Positions 33,709-45,426 of a DNA stretch of 64,000 nt are shown here, piece by piece (the first letter of the stretch is position 1; each line of letters starts with the position of its first letter). Source of the DNA: Bisporella sp. PMI_857 (taxonomy: Eukaryota > Ascomycota > Leotiomycetes > Helotiales > Helotiaceae). The notes under the pieces are model-generated. The model saw nothing but the letters and a program-made list of their open reading frames with translations. It did no database searches and was not told the origin of the DNA. Location: positions 124,001-188,000 of the forward strand of contig JAJSPD010000074.1 of the NCBI GenBank assembly GCA_021307315.1, given 5' to 3'. The position numbers and the translations under genes were made by a program.

Positions 33709-35208
33709 TCACACATTGACCCAACTCTCTTGCCTTCCCTTGTGGGCAGAGTTGGCTGCCTCAATCTCCACTACCAATTCAGTCTGTTTTCGTATCTTCC
33801 CCATCGGGTTCAGCTCATATGAGTCTTTGTCGTCCGAAACAATAGCTTTCTGGCTATCGGCATCTGTCTCCATGTCGATTCCACTGCCATTATGAATGTA
33901 GCCATGCTTATTAAATCGATTCCCAGAAACAACGACGGTATTACCAGAGGTGGCGCCGGTCTTCTTGCCCGACCTCTCACCATAACTGGTAATCTTCGAG
34001 CGCCAACCAAGCTTGAAGGAAATCTGTCGAAGGATGGGTTGCAGCGCTGGGAAGCATCCACACCAAAGACCAACGTGTACTTCGAGATCTGTCCAGAGAC
34101 CGATGGTTGACATCTTATAGGGCCTGTGCAATACATCAGTCGAGCAATTTGAGATGAACCACAACAGGGGCTACTCACGAATCAACCGCAAAGTCCATAG
34201 TTTTCATAAAGTATAGACGCACGATGCCTGTTACGATAGCGAATATACCGACACAAAAGACTAGGAAAACTTGGAGCATCTTCCAAGAAAATATGGTGTT
34301 CTTATAGATTACCCAGATCGGAAGCGCCATTAATGCTACGTCAATGATGATACCGATAATTGCATGGGCATTCATCATCAACTCGTTAGATTCTGTGGAA
34401 ACGCAATTTAGGCCCGGAGTGAAAGGTGGCAGCCATAAGTCCCTATTAAGGTTATTGTCTCAGTATGTCGATGCGTCACACGCTTGATGGATACGACGGG
34501 TACATACTTCACGGGCTTACACTGAAAAAGTTTATAGAAGAAGCAAACAATTGTCTGTACACTTATAATTCCTGCAACAATGTATACGAGGATGACATAT
34601 GTCTCTAATAAGCTGTTAGCAATCTTTCACTTGAGGAGCAGAGGGAACATACTGTCTTTGCTCAGGCGAGGTAGAAATGCCGCGATTGCCAAACGCACCA
34701 CGCCCGCTGTCCAGAAGTAAAAGAGACTCTGAGTTACAATAGACTGGATCACACATATCAGTTTATCCTATCATTCGTATCAATGTAAAATAGCCCACCT
34801 GGAAGAACTTGAGTAACAAATTTTCGGGAATCAGTTCTAGATGAGCACCAGAACCCCAATCTGCAGCTAAACTCTCTATTCATCAGCTACCACATTTTGA
34901 AATCGCCACCTATGTGAGGATGAGTCACCTTTGATATCCAGAGCCGATATTGTCACACAAGATAGCTAGCAGCCGTGGTTAGACGCAACACTTGAAGATG
35001 GCAGGCGATCACATACATACGCGATAAACGCAATTGCATCGTCCAGTCCAGGACTCTTTGTCATCATGAACCTAACATATAGTCGAAGTCCAATGAAGAC
35101 GGTCGAGATGGCAATGAGGGCGGCATTAAGAGCTCTCTGGGTCTCTCCTTTGTAATCGGAAGTCTCATAGAACTTCGTGCCTTCAGGCCATACTATTCCG
35201 GACGCCAT
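33709..35208 (-). CDS. Rhodopsin-domain seven-helix integral membrane protein (PTH11/SAT4-like)
   Basis: Seven exons (35208-35017, 34965-34929, 34866-34799, 34743-34653, 34604-34508, 34442-34179, 34123-33709) give 387 aa with every phase matching. The protein has the fungal rhodopsin-domain layout: an N-terminal helix (ALNAALIAISTVFIGLRLYV) followed by the R-x-Y and LDDAI elements of helix 2, then YVILVYIVAGIISVQTIVCF and MNAHAIIGIIIDVALMALPI. The extracellular CKPVK...LWLPP...GLNCVST loop contains the conserved Cys. The sequence PIWVIYKN and later MSTIGLWTDLEVHVGLWCGC and FPALQPILR close the core. The tail is hydrophilic and cytosolic. Relatives are thought to sense surface or metabolic cues, and Pth11 itself is a putative receptor in rice blast. 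The role here is unknown. The first exon's donor is the second of two overlapping GTATGT sites. Confidence 0.9.
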
Positions 35209-38047
35209 TGCGAGCAGGTGGCTAGAAATCGACTGACAACGGTCCGGGGAAGAAAGATATGCTGCCGAGTGAAGATCAACGAAAACTGGGGGAAAACTGG
35301 ATACAAAATTATATATGTGTTGGTCAATTTCGGAACGCCACAAGTCTTCGATCAGCCGTCTGTAGTGATTAATGGGATGCTTCCAGAAGAAAGACGCTCA
35401 GCCCTTGCCACCATTTGTTACAGACTCAGGTTGCCTCTGATCCCCCTTTAACATGTTCGTGTTATGGAACATGGTTCAAGTCAGGTTCTGAACCTCTTGA
35501 GGAATTCGCTAGGTCGTAGTCCCTGCAAGCTATCGAAGCCAAAGTCAAAGAGCAAGAAGCCTGTCCAGGTTAGAGGTTAGAGCTTGCACATGCCAATGTG
35601 ACGTCTATACCTACTTCTACAGAGGTAGAAGAATCCCTATCATTCCCCGGAAACGAACTCTTGCTTTCGGACCATACGATAGGCTCATGACGAATTCCAT
35701 TTTCGTTTGTCGGGGTCGGATAAGGTTCCCCAGTCGAGCAAGTCTAGCCTGAGGCTTGGTGGCGCATTCATCCCGCATTTCAGGACCCTCAAATTACTCC
35801 ATGCTATATGCAAGCTGCTACCAACACAATCCTCGTATGATTCTTCAACGAAGGAGCTAATATAGCTTAACCCCAATCAGAGTGCTGGAAGTTTTACGTG
35901 TGCTTTTTTTCCCCTTCTTTGTCCTGGCTTTTGGCAATAATATCTGACGATTCTTCATTTATAGGAGTTGCGAGTAAGACATGATTTTGGATGCGTTCAC
36001 GCAGATGGAGCCTACTGCCGGATTGGCAATACATTGGATGATGTCGTGCTGCTACTTACGAGAGCCCTTGCTGTGATTTGCTCTCGCTCAAATTTGAGTT
36101 TGCAGGCATTCCACGCTTTGATCTATGTTCTCGGTTGACCTTCCATCTAATTTGCTACTACCACTTGAATTTGAGCTTACCAGCATGTCGTAATCTGATC
36201 TGTTCGTCTGTTCAAATCTCAGCTTTGTTTGGTATGGCTTGACTGTAATTTGGGTTTGCAAGCCTACCACGATCTGCTCTATCGTGGTGATCCCCCATCA
36301 TACTATGGTACAGGAGTTTTGCCTCGATTCCAATTAGGGTTTGCAAGCATGATACAAACTGGTTGAGCATCAATCAGAGGCTTGGATTCTTCTGCTTTTA
36401 GATCTTGGGAGAGTTTGATCTATTAGTCGGATGTCTGTTCCATCCGCATTTAGGTCTTTACTTAGTTTACATACTAGTCGTGGGGCTATGGCGGCTACAT
36501 CAACCACAGCAAGAATATAAAATTGATTTATTCCCGCGGAATAATCGAACATCATCAAACATAGTATAATACGTGAAGATGAAGGCGTTCAGCCTTTCTC
36601 CTGGCGGGCATGAGGAATCCAGAATCCGTCCCGCTTGGTCCTCTTTTTGGGGTTATCGGCTGGGGAAAACCGCCTATGGCAAGGGTCCCCAACATCCCTT
36701 GCATTCTTCGCGAGCGGTTTTTCGAGGATGTTATGACGGCGGATTGTGGCTGTAGACCGCTTAGTACAAAGATATTCAGCAACAACTGCATCCTTTCCGG
36801 ATATCGTTATTGGGAATCCCGATAGCCGGAATCAGTACTAACCAGATACGGCATAACGACCAACTGCACAAAAATGAGGGATAGCTAGCAGATCAGAAAA
36901 GGGGCGTTCGAACTTCCAAACTCCTGCAACAATTCCTTCACCCAGTTTTCGGCCAAACCCTAAAAGTTTCTGCGATAACTGATTGTGCTAGATAAAAAAT
37001 CCTAATGGTTACCTATAATTGTTACTACCTGCTTTACCATCATGACAACTGTTTATTGCAAAACAACATGATAAACAGTTATTATCACTGGCTATTCAGT
37101 TGATATGCAAAGCTGACCTGCTTACTCCACAAGGACTTAAAGTGGCGCTCAAGGGTCGACGTAATAACCCACAGTAATCCCCTACAAGTCGATGGCTTTC
37201 TGAAATCTGACAGATATCGAGCGAAAGAACATGAAAGAATCTTTCGCCAAGGTCTTTCACCATTAGACTGAATAAACTATGTATTCACGGTTCCCCGACA
37301 TGAAGCCCTTCGAAGCCCACCAATCATAAGCATCGGCCCAAAGACATGCAGCGAACGACTTCATGTTAGCCTCAGGCATAAAGGCTCTGGACAGCCCAGA
37401 GCTTACGCGATAAACCTGTAATCCTTCAATAATGGGGCGGACCTTTGACGGTTGCCGAGGATGAAGTTTTTACGCAATCCTGGAATGCTGAGAAGACTTG
37501 AACGAGCCTTCCGGGTCCTTCCCGCATCGTACCATGGGGTTGGGTTGAAGCGAGACACGCAACGGGATATTATCAGTTTTCATCTGCCGTATCGCAGAGT
37601 ATGCAGGCTTATTATAGGCTGTATCTCTTCGTCGACCCTTTAAAGGAATTGTCAGACCCGCCTGTGGCGCTACCTTACATGGAGCTCAAAGTATTGAATA
37701 AACAGAAAAAAGAATGTTCCCTTCCAATTCAATCCATTTAATTGGACGACTCCAAGGCTGCAATTAGTCCTAACTATTGATTTAGCATTGATGGCTGACA
37801 AAGTGCTCTTACATTTGAAGTGGTGGTACGAAATGGCAAGCGGTGTATTGCATGTCACCTAATCAGAATATTGCTCCACCCTCCCCTAACCTGTCATTTT
37901 CCTTTGCATGTAAGTCCTTCCGTGCATTCGGTAATCGTATATGAAGAGCTCACGTCTTCAGCATCATCTTTCCACGTGGCAGCCACCCTTCAAATATCCA
38001 AGGCGGAAAAATCTCAAACATTTCTGCCAGTCATATTTGATCTCAAG
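35209..38047. other. long gene-free region before the tyrosinase gene
   Basis: About 2.8 kb without a convincing gene. It includes an imperfect repeat (36090-36345, listed separately). A pair of overlapping open frames near 36555-36825 on both strands has no recognisable product. The 3' end of the region is the tyrosinase promoter. Confidence 0.45.
36090..36345 (+). repeat. Degenerate tandem repeat, unit about 80 bases
   Basis: A motif close to TTTGAGTTTGCAGGCAT recurs four times, at about 36093, 36170, 36250 and 36335, spaced 77-85 bases apart. Variants are TTGAGCTTACCAGCATG, TTGGGTTTGCAAGCCTA and TAGGGTTTGCAAGCATG. Around each copy lie similar words such as GATCTG or GATCTA. This looks like an old minisatellite with much divergence. 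Function unknown. Confidence 0.55.
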
Positions 38048-39538
38048 ATGCATCTCTCTTCGGTCCTTACCACGGCACTCTTAGTGCTCACACAAGCTGT
38101 TTCTGCGAATCCTATTGCACAGACAGCGGATGTTGAGTCCACTTCCGATGAAATTTCTGCCTCCTCAGATGTGGCGTCCACCTCCTCACACCTCCTGGTC
38201 CGCAAAGAATGGTGAACACCTTGTTACTCCATAACAGTGTTTTTGAAATTAAAACTAAATATCATAGGAGATCCCTTTCGAAAACAGAGCGTCTTGCATA
38301 CATCAAGGCGGTCAAGTGTCTGCAAGGAAAGCCATCCCAGACCTCAGCTGTCTACCTAGGTGCTAAGAGCCGATATGATGACTATTTGGGTCTCCACATT
38401 GGTCTTGCTGGTAACATTCATTTTAATGTACGTAAAACTGATTTATATCACTATCATATCTAACATAGGCGTTAGGGACCTTTCCTTCCATGGCACCGAA
38501 AGCTTCTAGTGATCTTTGAACAAGATCTCAGAAATACTTGTGGATACACAGGCGCTCTGCCGTAAGATATTTATCCCTTTTTCTTTCTTGACTTATACTG
38601 ATTCTGCTCAGATACTGGAATTGGTCAAAAGATGTTAGCACTGAGGAATCTTTTGCGAAGTCACCAGTATTCGATAATATCTACGGATTTGGAAGTATGA
38701 GCCTAGGTCTAATTCTCAACCTGTGTTGACCATGTTAACAATAAGCCCAGGTCAAGGTGCATATATCGAAGATATCAGCAACTTCACCATAACCTCTGCG
38801 CTTCTCATTCCAGGGAGATCTGGCGGAGGTAAGTCATCTACCTTCATGGCTTTCCCTTCGATTTGAACTAACAATGACTAGGATGCGTGACCACTGGGCC
38901 CTTTGCCAACTTCCAAATTTCAATGGGCCCTGGAGACAGCTTTGCCTACACTCCCCACTGCTTGCGCCGTGACCTCTCGGGTCAGCTCGCAAAGCTGAAG
39001 CTAAGTTCAACGTTTATCTCTTGGACATTGAACGCGCCAGACTTCTTCGAGTTTGACAGACGTGTTCAAGCTCATAACCTCACTCTTGCTGGCGTTGGTG
39101 TACACGGCGGTGGTCACTTTGGTGTCGGCGGCATGATTGGCGAGGTATTTTTTTTTTCATAGCCACATTTTCCATATTTCTGTTTACTTATTGTTGCTTT
39201 AGATGTCCGACGTGTGGTCCTCTCCAGGAGACCCACTCTTCTGGCTTCACCATGGTATGCTCGACTACATGTGGAACAAATGGCAGAGAGCCTGTAAGTA
39301 TTTTCGCCCTTCACCCATCTCCTCAGCGCTTTCTGACCTTTGCCAAGCATGGGCTACCCGCAAGTCGGAGATAGCAGGACCTGACACTATGTGGGCTTAC
39401 CCTTACAACTTCTTTGGCGACATTCCTTACACGAATGTCACTCTCGACTACGAGCTTGCCTTTGGCCTTGTCGGTCCGAATACCAAGATCGGTGCAGTCA
39501 TGGATATCCAGAACCAACTTGGGTATACTTATGCCTAA
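38048..39538 (+). CDS. Secreted tyrosinase-like copper oxidase
   Basis: Eight exons (38048-38211, 38268-38427, 38476-38561, 38612-38694, 38751-38828, 38882-39144, 39203-39293, 39348-39538) give 371 aa. A signal peptide is clear (MHLSSVLTTALLVLTQAVSA). The copper A site shows LGLHIG, NIHFN and PFLPWHRKLLVIFEQDL, followed by CGYTGALPYWNWSKD. Copper B shows GVHGGGHFGVGG and DPLFWLHHGMLDYMW. Such type-3 di-copper proteins oxidise phenols to o-quinones. Small secreted fungal members act on lignin-like phenols, in pigment formation or in secondary metabolism. The last intron (39294-39347, 54 bases) is a multiple of three with no stop, so its retention would only insert 18 residues. The S28 peptidase follows on the same strand about 900 bases away. 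The exact substrate is unknown. Confidence 0.92.
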
Positions 39539-40447
39539 GTTGGCATTCCAGGCTTCATGTAGCTCTGGGGATGGTAGCTCGTACATACAGAGATGGCTAA
39601 TTATAATATATAATGCCAACACGACATCTAATTATCGAAAGCGCGTGTGTGGCAACTGTCCTGAGCCTCCCGGTGCTTGATTCGTTAAAGTTTAGGTGCG
39701 GTTCTGCACTATTCATTCTTGTTTTCTGGCCCGATCTTTGATTCTTTGCGATAAATGATTGTTTAAAGTTTCAGACACCAATACATCTTTTTCCATCTCG
39801 GCAAGTGTCGCGGGGTTTTGGGGGACTATGTCCCTCAGTCATTGCAATCAGTGTTCATGAGTCTCACCTACTCATGAAGTCATGCAGTTACAGGATTCAC
39901 GTGCCGAGTGAGCATTTCCAGCCTGTTGTGTATTTTGGACAACGGAGTAGCCTTAGCTCCACATGTCAATTAAAATTCCGAGCCTTATTACACACTAAAT
40001 ATTATATAAGCTCTTTAAACCCATCTGAAGTCGAAAGCAGCAGAGAACACGTGATTAATTGTGATCAGATAAAATTTCCGCAACCCAATAGGGAAGGTCA
40101 ATATGCAACCCACGACCGAATCACAAAATTTTACCTCCCTCTTCAGGCAAGTTCTCCTGGTAGGGCCTTATCGATTGCTCGCAACGGTAGTTTACTTGGT
40201 GACGGATGCAAAGATGGGGGAAAAGCGTTTGTTGTTCCTGGATCCTAACTCCCTTTCTCGGCGCTGGTTCACGGCGTCTAATGCTTGTTTATAGGATAGC
40301 TTTGCAATGGAGCTCTCTGTATGATCTACATGCGTCTCTGGATGCTTCCCCTAGTGTTAGTTCACCTTGAGTCTGAAGTATGAATATGAAAGCATCCCCT
40401 CCATCTGCAAGCCCAAACCCTCCACCTTTTCTACCGCCTTCGTCACC
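39539..40447. other. intergenic region upstream of the S28 peptidase
   Basis: A 900-base spacer containing the tyrosinase 3' end and the peptidase promoter. Open frames near 39805-40294 have no recognisable product. Confidence 0.45.
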
Positions 40448-42435
40448 ATGAAATCCCTCCTCTCCCTCCTCTTCCTCACGGTGACCGTAGTGGGCGGCAA
40501 CCTGCAGCCGTTTGGCAAAAGAAACATTCCCCTGCCTCCTCCCGAAGAAGGGGACTTCTCCCCAGCGCATGCTCGCGCTGCAATCACCAACTTGACTGGA
40601 ACCGCGTTCTTCGACCAGCTGCTGGATCACAATGATCCAAGCAAAGGCACGTTCAAGCAGCAGTACTGGTGGAATGCAACGACGTGGGCGGGATCGGGAT
40701 CTCCGGTCGTATTCTTCACCCCTGGAGAGATTGCGGCCGCCCCATATACGGGATATCTGACGAATAGGACCATCACCGGTGTTTTCGCGCAGGAGCTGAA
40801 AGGCGCAGTTGTGATGCTTGAACGTAAATGTCCCTCCCCCAAATTCTGGAGAACGAGTATAGCTGAGGCCGTGTAGACCGGTACTATGGAAGCTCCAGCC
40901 CGTATGAGAGCCTCACGGTGGAGAATTTGCAGCTTTTGACAGTTGACCAAGCCCTCAAAGATAATCTCTATTTCGCCAAGAATGTCAAGTTTGCGTTTGA
41001 TACTAACCACAGCAGCAATGCCCAGAATGCTCCCTGGGTCTTTTCTGGAGGTTCGTACTCTGGCGTGTTGGCTGCCTTTACAGAATCGATCTACCCGGGA
41101 ACATTTTGGGCGTACCATGCTTCCAGCGCGCCTGTGGAGGCAATTCATGATTTTGTAAGTCCCGTGTGTTTATTTTCCATCTTTTTTCTGACGGCGAAAT
41201 AGTGGCAATACTTTGTCCCAGTTCAAGCAGGAATGCCCAAGAACTGCAGCAAAGATGTGACTTTGGTTATTGATCATGTGGATTCAGTGCTTAAGAAGGG
41301 AACTCCAGCGGAGAAACTAGCTCTCAAGGAGCTGTTTGGTCTAACGTCTGTGGAGCATGATGGAGATTTTGGAAAGTATATCTACACTATCAATTTAAAA
41401 TTCCTGTGCAATCGCTGACGAAGGTGTGGAAAGTGCTCTTCAAAGTGGTCCTTGGGGATGGCAAAGTACCGGGCCGACCACGGGATATTCTGCTTTTTAC
41501 CAATTTTGTGACTCTGTTGAGGTGAGACGTATTGACCGCGTGTGTAGAAGAAGAAACTAAGAGTCTTGTGTAGAACGTGACAGCTGGTGCTGCAGTGATC
41601 CCCAATGAGAACGGCGTTGGGCTCGCGACTGCTCTTGAAGGATATGCCAACTGGATTAGACCAGCGGACAATGGCAAAGATGGTAAGGCAAGATTTTTTC
41701 CCCTGCAAGTTGTGGCTAACTATTGCGTTAGTATGCACCTATTATGGTTACGAAGAATATGACTTCGGGTGCTATAACAGCTACGATCCAAAAAACGTGT
41801 TTTACACCGACATAAGCGTCGATAACGTTGCAAACAGACAATGGATGTGGATCCTTTGCAATGAGCCCTTTGGGTTCTGGCAAGAGTATGTACATGCCGA
41901 GTATTCCATGATGACACGCTGATATCGCCCAGCGGCGCGCCTCGATCTCGCGATACCATTGTATCACGTTTCGTAAGCGATGAGTTCTGGCAACGACAAT
42001 GTGACCTGTACTTTCCCACCGAGAAGGGGATCTACACCTACCGCAGCAAGCTCGACCCAAATGAGAACGTCCATAAAGTCAATAAGTGGAGCAAAGGCTG
42101 GAGATTGGAGGACACGACGCGTCTTATCTGGACGAATGGTGAGTACGATCCATGGGTGACCGCCAGCATATCTTCTAAGTTCCGTCCTGGTGGGCCACTT
42201 GCTTCGACGCCACAGCATCCTGTAAATTTTATTCCGAAGGGTATTCATTGCAATGATCTGATTATCAGAAATGCTGTTGCCGACCCTGGGACGCAGAAGG
42301 CAGTTGATATCGAGGTCAAGCAGATTGTCGATTGTAAGTTCAAAAAACCTTTGATGTTGTTCTTATTTGTCAGCCTTCATTAATGAAACATCTTATTGAC
42401 ATGCTTTAGGGGTGGCGGAGTACTACCAAAAGTGA
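40448..42435 (+). CDS. Secreted serine carboxypeptidase, S28 (prolyl-specific) family
   Basis: Eight exons (40448-40823, 40877-41154, 41203-41375, 41434-41521, 41574-41682, 41732-41885, 41933-42333, 42410-42435) give 534 aa. A signal peptide opens the protein (MKSLLSLLFLTVTVVGGNLQ). The core shows FFDQLLDHNDPSKGTFKQQY, then the HRYYGSSSPYE motif, then the nucleophile in WVFSGGSYSGVLAAF (about Ser185). The acid residue sits in WTNGEYDPW and the His in IPKGIHCNDL. S28 peptidases release residues after proline from peptide ends and work best at acid pH, helping fungi digest proline-rich protein. The third intron looked at first like a frameshift. Using GGA-AA/GTATAT with the acceptor after GTGGAAAG (58 bases) restores DFGNALQSGPWGWQ in frame. 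Several N-glycosylation sites (NLT, NAT, NRT, NCS) fit secretion. Confidence 0.93.
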
Positions 42436-44439
42436 TGGATTGGCTTTGAACCCCAAATCATGTAGTGATGATAAACACTGTAATGGAAAACCTGCCAAAC
42501 CCGAATGTCAAAATCGATATCAAACCTGAATGTGAGAAAGAGCTTACGAGCTACACGATATCTGGATGTGCTCTTAAGGGAAGTGTATTAAATTATAAGA
42601 CTCAAGATTTAGGTTATTGCCATTTTATTTAGGTGATGGGTAATTTCCGAGGAGGAGGTTCGGCTCGGCCCGTTGCCGAGCCGTCGTGCCGAGCCTTGCT
42701 AAGCGAGCCAAAGCCTAAAGCTTTTTTGGCGGGGCTCAACTTGGTTGATATAACTTTAAATAAGCAAAAATAGTTTGCTTTTCAGTCAAACATGGACAGG
42801 TTTTCATTTCAGTCTGTATTTGGCTGACTTGCAAGACGGCTGGATTCGCGCCTCCCATTGTAGGGTTGGAGTGTGTTGGTTTCAAGAAGCCAGAACCCAA
42901 CTTTACGAACGGTCGATGAGCAAGTTCGCACCCGTCAGATATTCGGTGCACTGATCCTAGTCGCGCATCATTCACCAGTTCATTCAGAGTGATGTTCGAC
43001 CAGTTTAGGTGGTATTCTGGCCGGGCACCGTTGCAGAGTGGTTTGGAACTCAGGACTTCCCACACATGTCAGAATATCAGAAGCTAAGTTCTTCAATCCC
43101 TAAATTTCAAAGAGGCAGCTCTACTCACTAACAATTAGTAATTCACCCCCCAAAACAATACTTTTTTGGGCTGATTTGTAGAAATCAGAGTGGGTAAGAC
43201 CATGCTTTGGAATGTGTTGATTGCACAAGACATTTTGATGGCTGCAATGCCAGCGAAATAGTCATATCTACTGGGCAATCTTACCCAACAATCGATTATT
43301 GACGCCTGTTGACTTCTTTCTTAGTATTTCTAATCGCCACTGAGTTGCGAGCTTAGTTAAAGAAGCCTTCAAGTCCTGTGGTATCTCAGTAGTTTATTTA
43401 GCCTTGCTTCCTAAATACATAAAACTCTGGCCCCGCCGTATAGAGCGGTGCCATTAAATATTTTAGGTCAGACAAATAAAAATGCTTTAGGTTCAACTTT
43501 GCGGGAAAAGCCACTGTCCATCATGCACGAGACAGCCCCTCCTCAAAATCAAAAATCCTTTCCTACGAAAGGCAACTAAGTATCGAAATTAATTTGATCA
43601 CTCCCGAAACGGCCTTAGATATCGATCTCCCATCCCAGACTGCCATAGAGCCAAGCTATTCACCGAGCGTTGGAGCTCCCTTAGGACAGGATAGCGTTGG
43701 ATGGTAATGAAATAACTTGTCAGAAGAACCCTATAACGGCTTCTCGGAGCTATAAGAGATGAATCTGTTGATCTTCTGGATAGATTCTCTCCACGCTACA
43801 CCGTGGACCCAACCCATGGCACTAACCCTAACCAACAAAAAAAACCCCTCTCAACGCGTTGGCTATCTACTGTTTACAGGGAGAAAGGATTTGGCTAGAG
43901 ATGGGGTTCTTGTGAAAGAGTAATTTACTTCGTCGTGCAAGATCTAGTGCTTGTGCTAGCCCCCGGCTTATGGGCTATAATTGTGACTTTTATTACAGGA
44001 TTTACGGTAATTCACACCATCTATCCATCACCAGAAGAGCTCTTAACAATCCTCGCGGCATTGCAACAACACCATAACTTGTACACAGCGTTTGAGTGGG
44101 CATATACTATCATCTGCATTGATGTTGGCATGCAATATTAGACACTAAAGTAGATTTAAATCCCAATATTTCAACTTACCTCCGAGGGGATAGTTTAACA
44201 ATTGAAAATTAAGAAAAACCGGAGACATTGCTAAATGCTCCAAGTAGGCTTCGATCTGGTGTATCTTTGTCGCCATAATATTTGTGTGTGCATACTTATT
44301 CTCAACACTAAGCTCTATTCTGCCTAGTGGGGTGGGACTAGCCCTTAGAATTGGCGGTCTAATCCTTGCCAAGCGACAGAACAATCCTTATGCTGGCAAA
44401 GTTGTGTGGCTCGAGTATGTTACATTCCTAATAATTAAA
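42436..44439. other. gene-free region right of the S28 peptidase
   Basis: About 2 kb without a supported gene. It holds a GC-rich hairpin at 42660-42684 (listed separately). A minus-strand open frame at 42736-43065 lacks recognisable domains. A plus-strand frame near 43935-44141 has one hydrophobic stretch but no clear identity. Confidence 0.45.
42663..42683. repeat. Perfect GC-rich inverted repeat (hairpin)
   Basis: GGCTCGGC and its exact complement GCCGAGCC are separated by five bases. A second GCCGAGCC-like copy (GTGCCGAGCC) and GCGAGCC follow within 35 bases. The cluster is sharply GC-rich against AT-rich surroundings. It could be a transposon end, a terminator-like structure or a relic. 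I found no matching copy elsewhere in the window. Confidence 0.7.
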
Positions 44440-45426
44440 TTTGTAGATGGCCATGGACTTAAGCACGCATCACAAGAGGCTAATGACGACAGAACTTATC
44501 ACGGATATAAAGACGGAAAGTATTTCCTACCAAACGATGGCGAAGAGTAGGACCGTCTAGATTTCCGGCATGCTCAGATTGTGATGCTTCTCGACGAAAA
44601 TTGGCTTGGACCCCTATTCAAGATCCTGAATGGATCATCGATGCTGGAACTGGCACGGGAATATGGGCATTGGAATTTTCAAGGCAATACCTAAAATTGA
44701 GGGCTGTGGGATCGGACTTAAGCAAAATTCAGCCGAACCCCGAGACACTCGTTCCTAATTGCGAATTCGTCAAAGAGGATGTCGAGGAAGAGTGAATCTA
44801 CGTTCAAAAATTCGATTACGTCCACCTCCGATTAATGGTAAGCTGTTTCAACGGCCATACACTCATTATTCGCAACGCATTTGATAACCTCAAGCCTGGG
44901 GGATGGGTTGAGTATCAAGATTTCACTTCAGACCCTCATTGTATCGACGGCCCCGAGAAACTTGAAGGCAGCACATTCAAAAAGATGGTATGAAGTGTTG
45001 AATAAGACGATGGCAACCATGGGAAGGGACGCGCTTGCCCCGATTCATTCTAAGCGGTGGGTGATCGAAGCTGGGTTTTTGGATGTTGCGGAAAAGCTTA
45101 TTCCGTGGCCGTTAGGTCCTTGACTAGAAAATCCAAAACTGAGGGAAGTTGGAAGACGAAATTTAGTAACATGGCGTACCGAAAATCTAGCCATGACTCG
45201 AACTATGGGTGCGTCGGGTTTACCTCCGAGCGAGATTAGTCAGCTCGTTTCTGAATTCATGGCTGAGATCATAGACACAACAAATCATTATCTTGTTCCC
45301 TTTTATGTCGTATATAGACGAAAACCTTTCGAGAATGAGGCGGCTGAAACGCTACTAAAGACTCATCAGAATGTAGAGGCGAAGCATGAGAACCCTAAAA
45401 ACCAGGCTAGTGACGGCGGCACATAA
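44440..45426 (+). pseudogene. Decayed SAM-dependent methyltransferase (LaeA-like type)
   Basis: The plus strand shows RTYHGYKDGKYFLPND, the opening of fungal LaeA-like methyltransferases, then the SAM motif I in WIIDAGTGTGIWALEF, then GSDLSKIQPNPETLVPNCEF, then KFDYVHLRLMVSC, then NLKPGGWVEYQDF. The end shows VEAGF-like IEAGFLDVAEKLIPWPLGP and LVPFYVVYRRKP. The reading frame is broken many times. TAG at 44548-44550 sits where the family has Gln, and TGA at 44793-44795 and at 45121-45123 where Trp is expected. Single-base shifts lie near 44600 and near 44987. All three stops are C-to-T or G-to-A changes. Intact relatives methylate small molecules or act in regulating secondary metabolism. This copy cannot encode one protein. 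Confidence 0.85.

Noticed and set aside
37820..38215. Long N-terminal extension of the tyrosinase frame beginning upstream of 38048
   Set aside because: The signal peptide begins at the ATG at 38048. The upstream part is promoter-like and has no conserved sequence.
41376..41433. Apparent frameshift in the S28 peptidase gene after HDGDFG
   Set aside because: Using the acceptor after GTGGAAAG instead of the nearer CGAAG restores the frame and the family sequence DFGNALQSGPWGWQ, so the gene is intact.
42736..43065. A 109-codon minus-strand frame beside the GC hairpin, considered as a transposase remnant
   Set aside because: No DDE, zinc-finger or other transposase motif is visible, and no terminal repeats were found.
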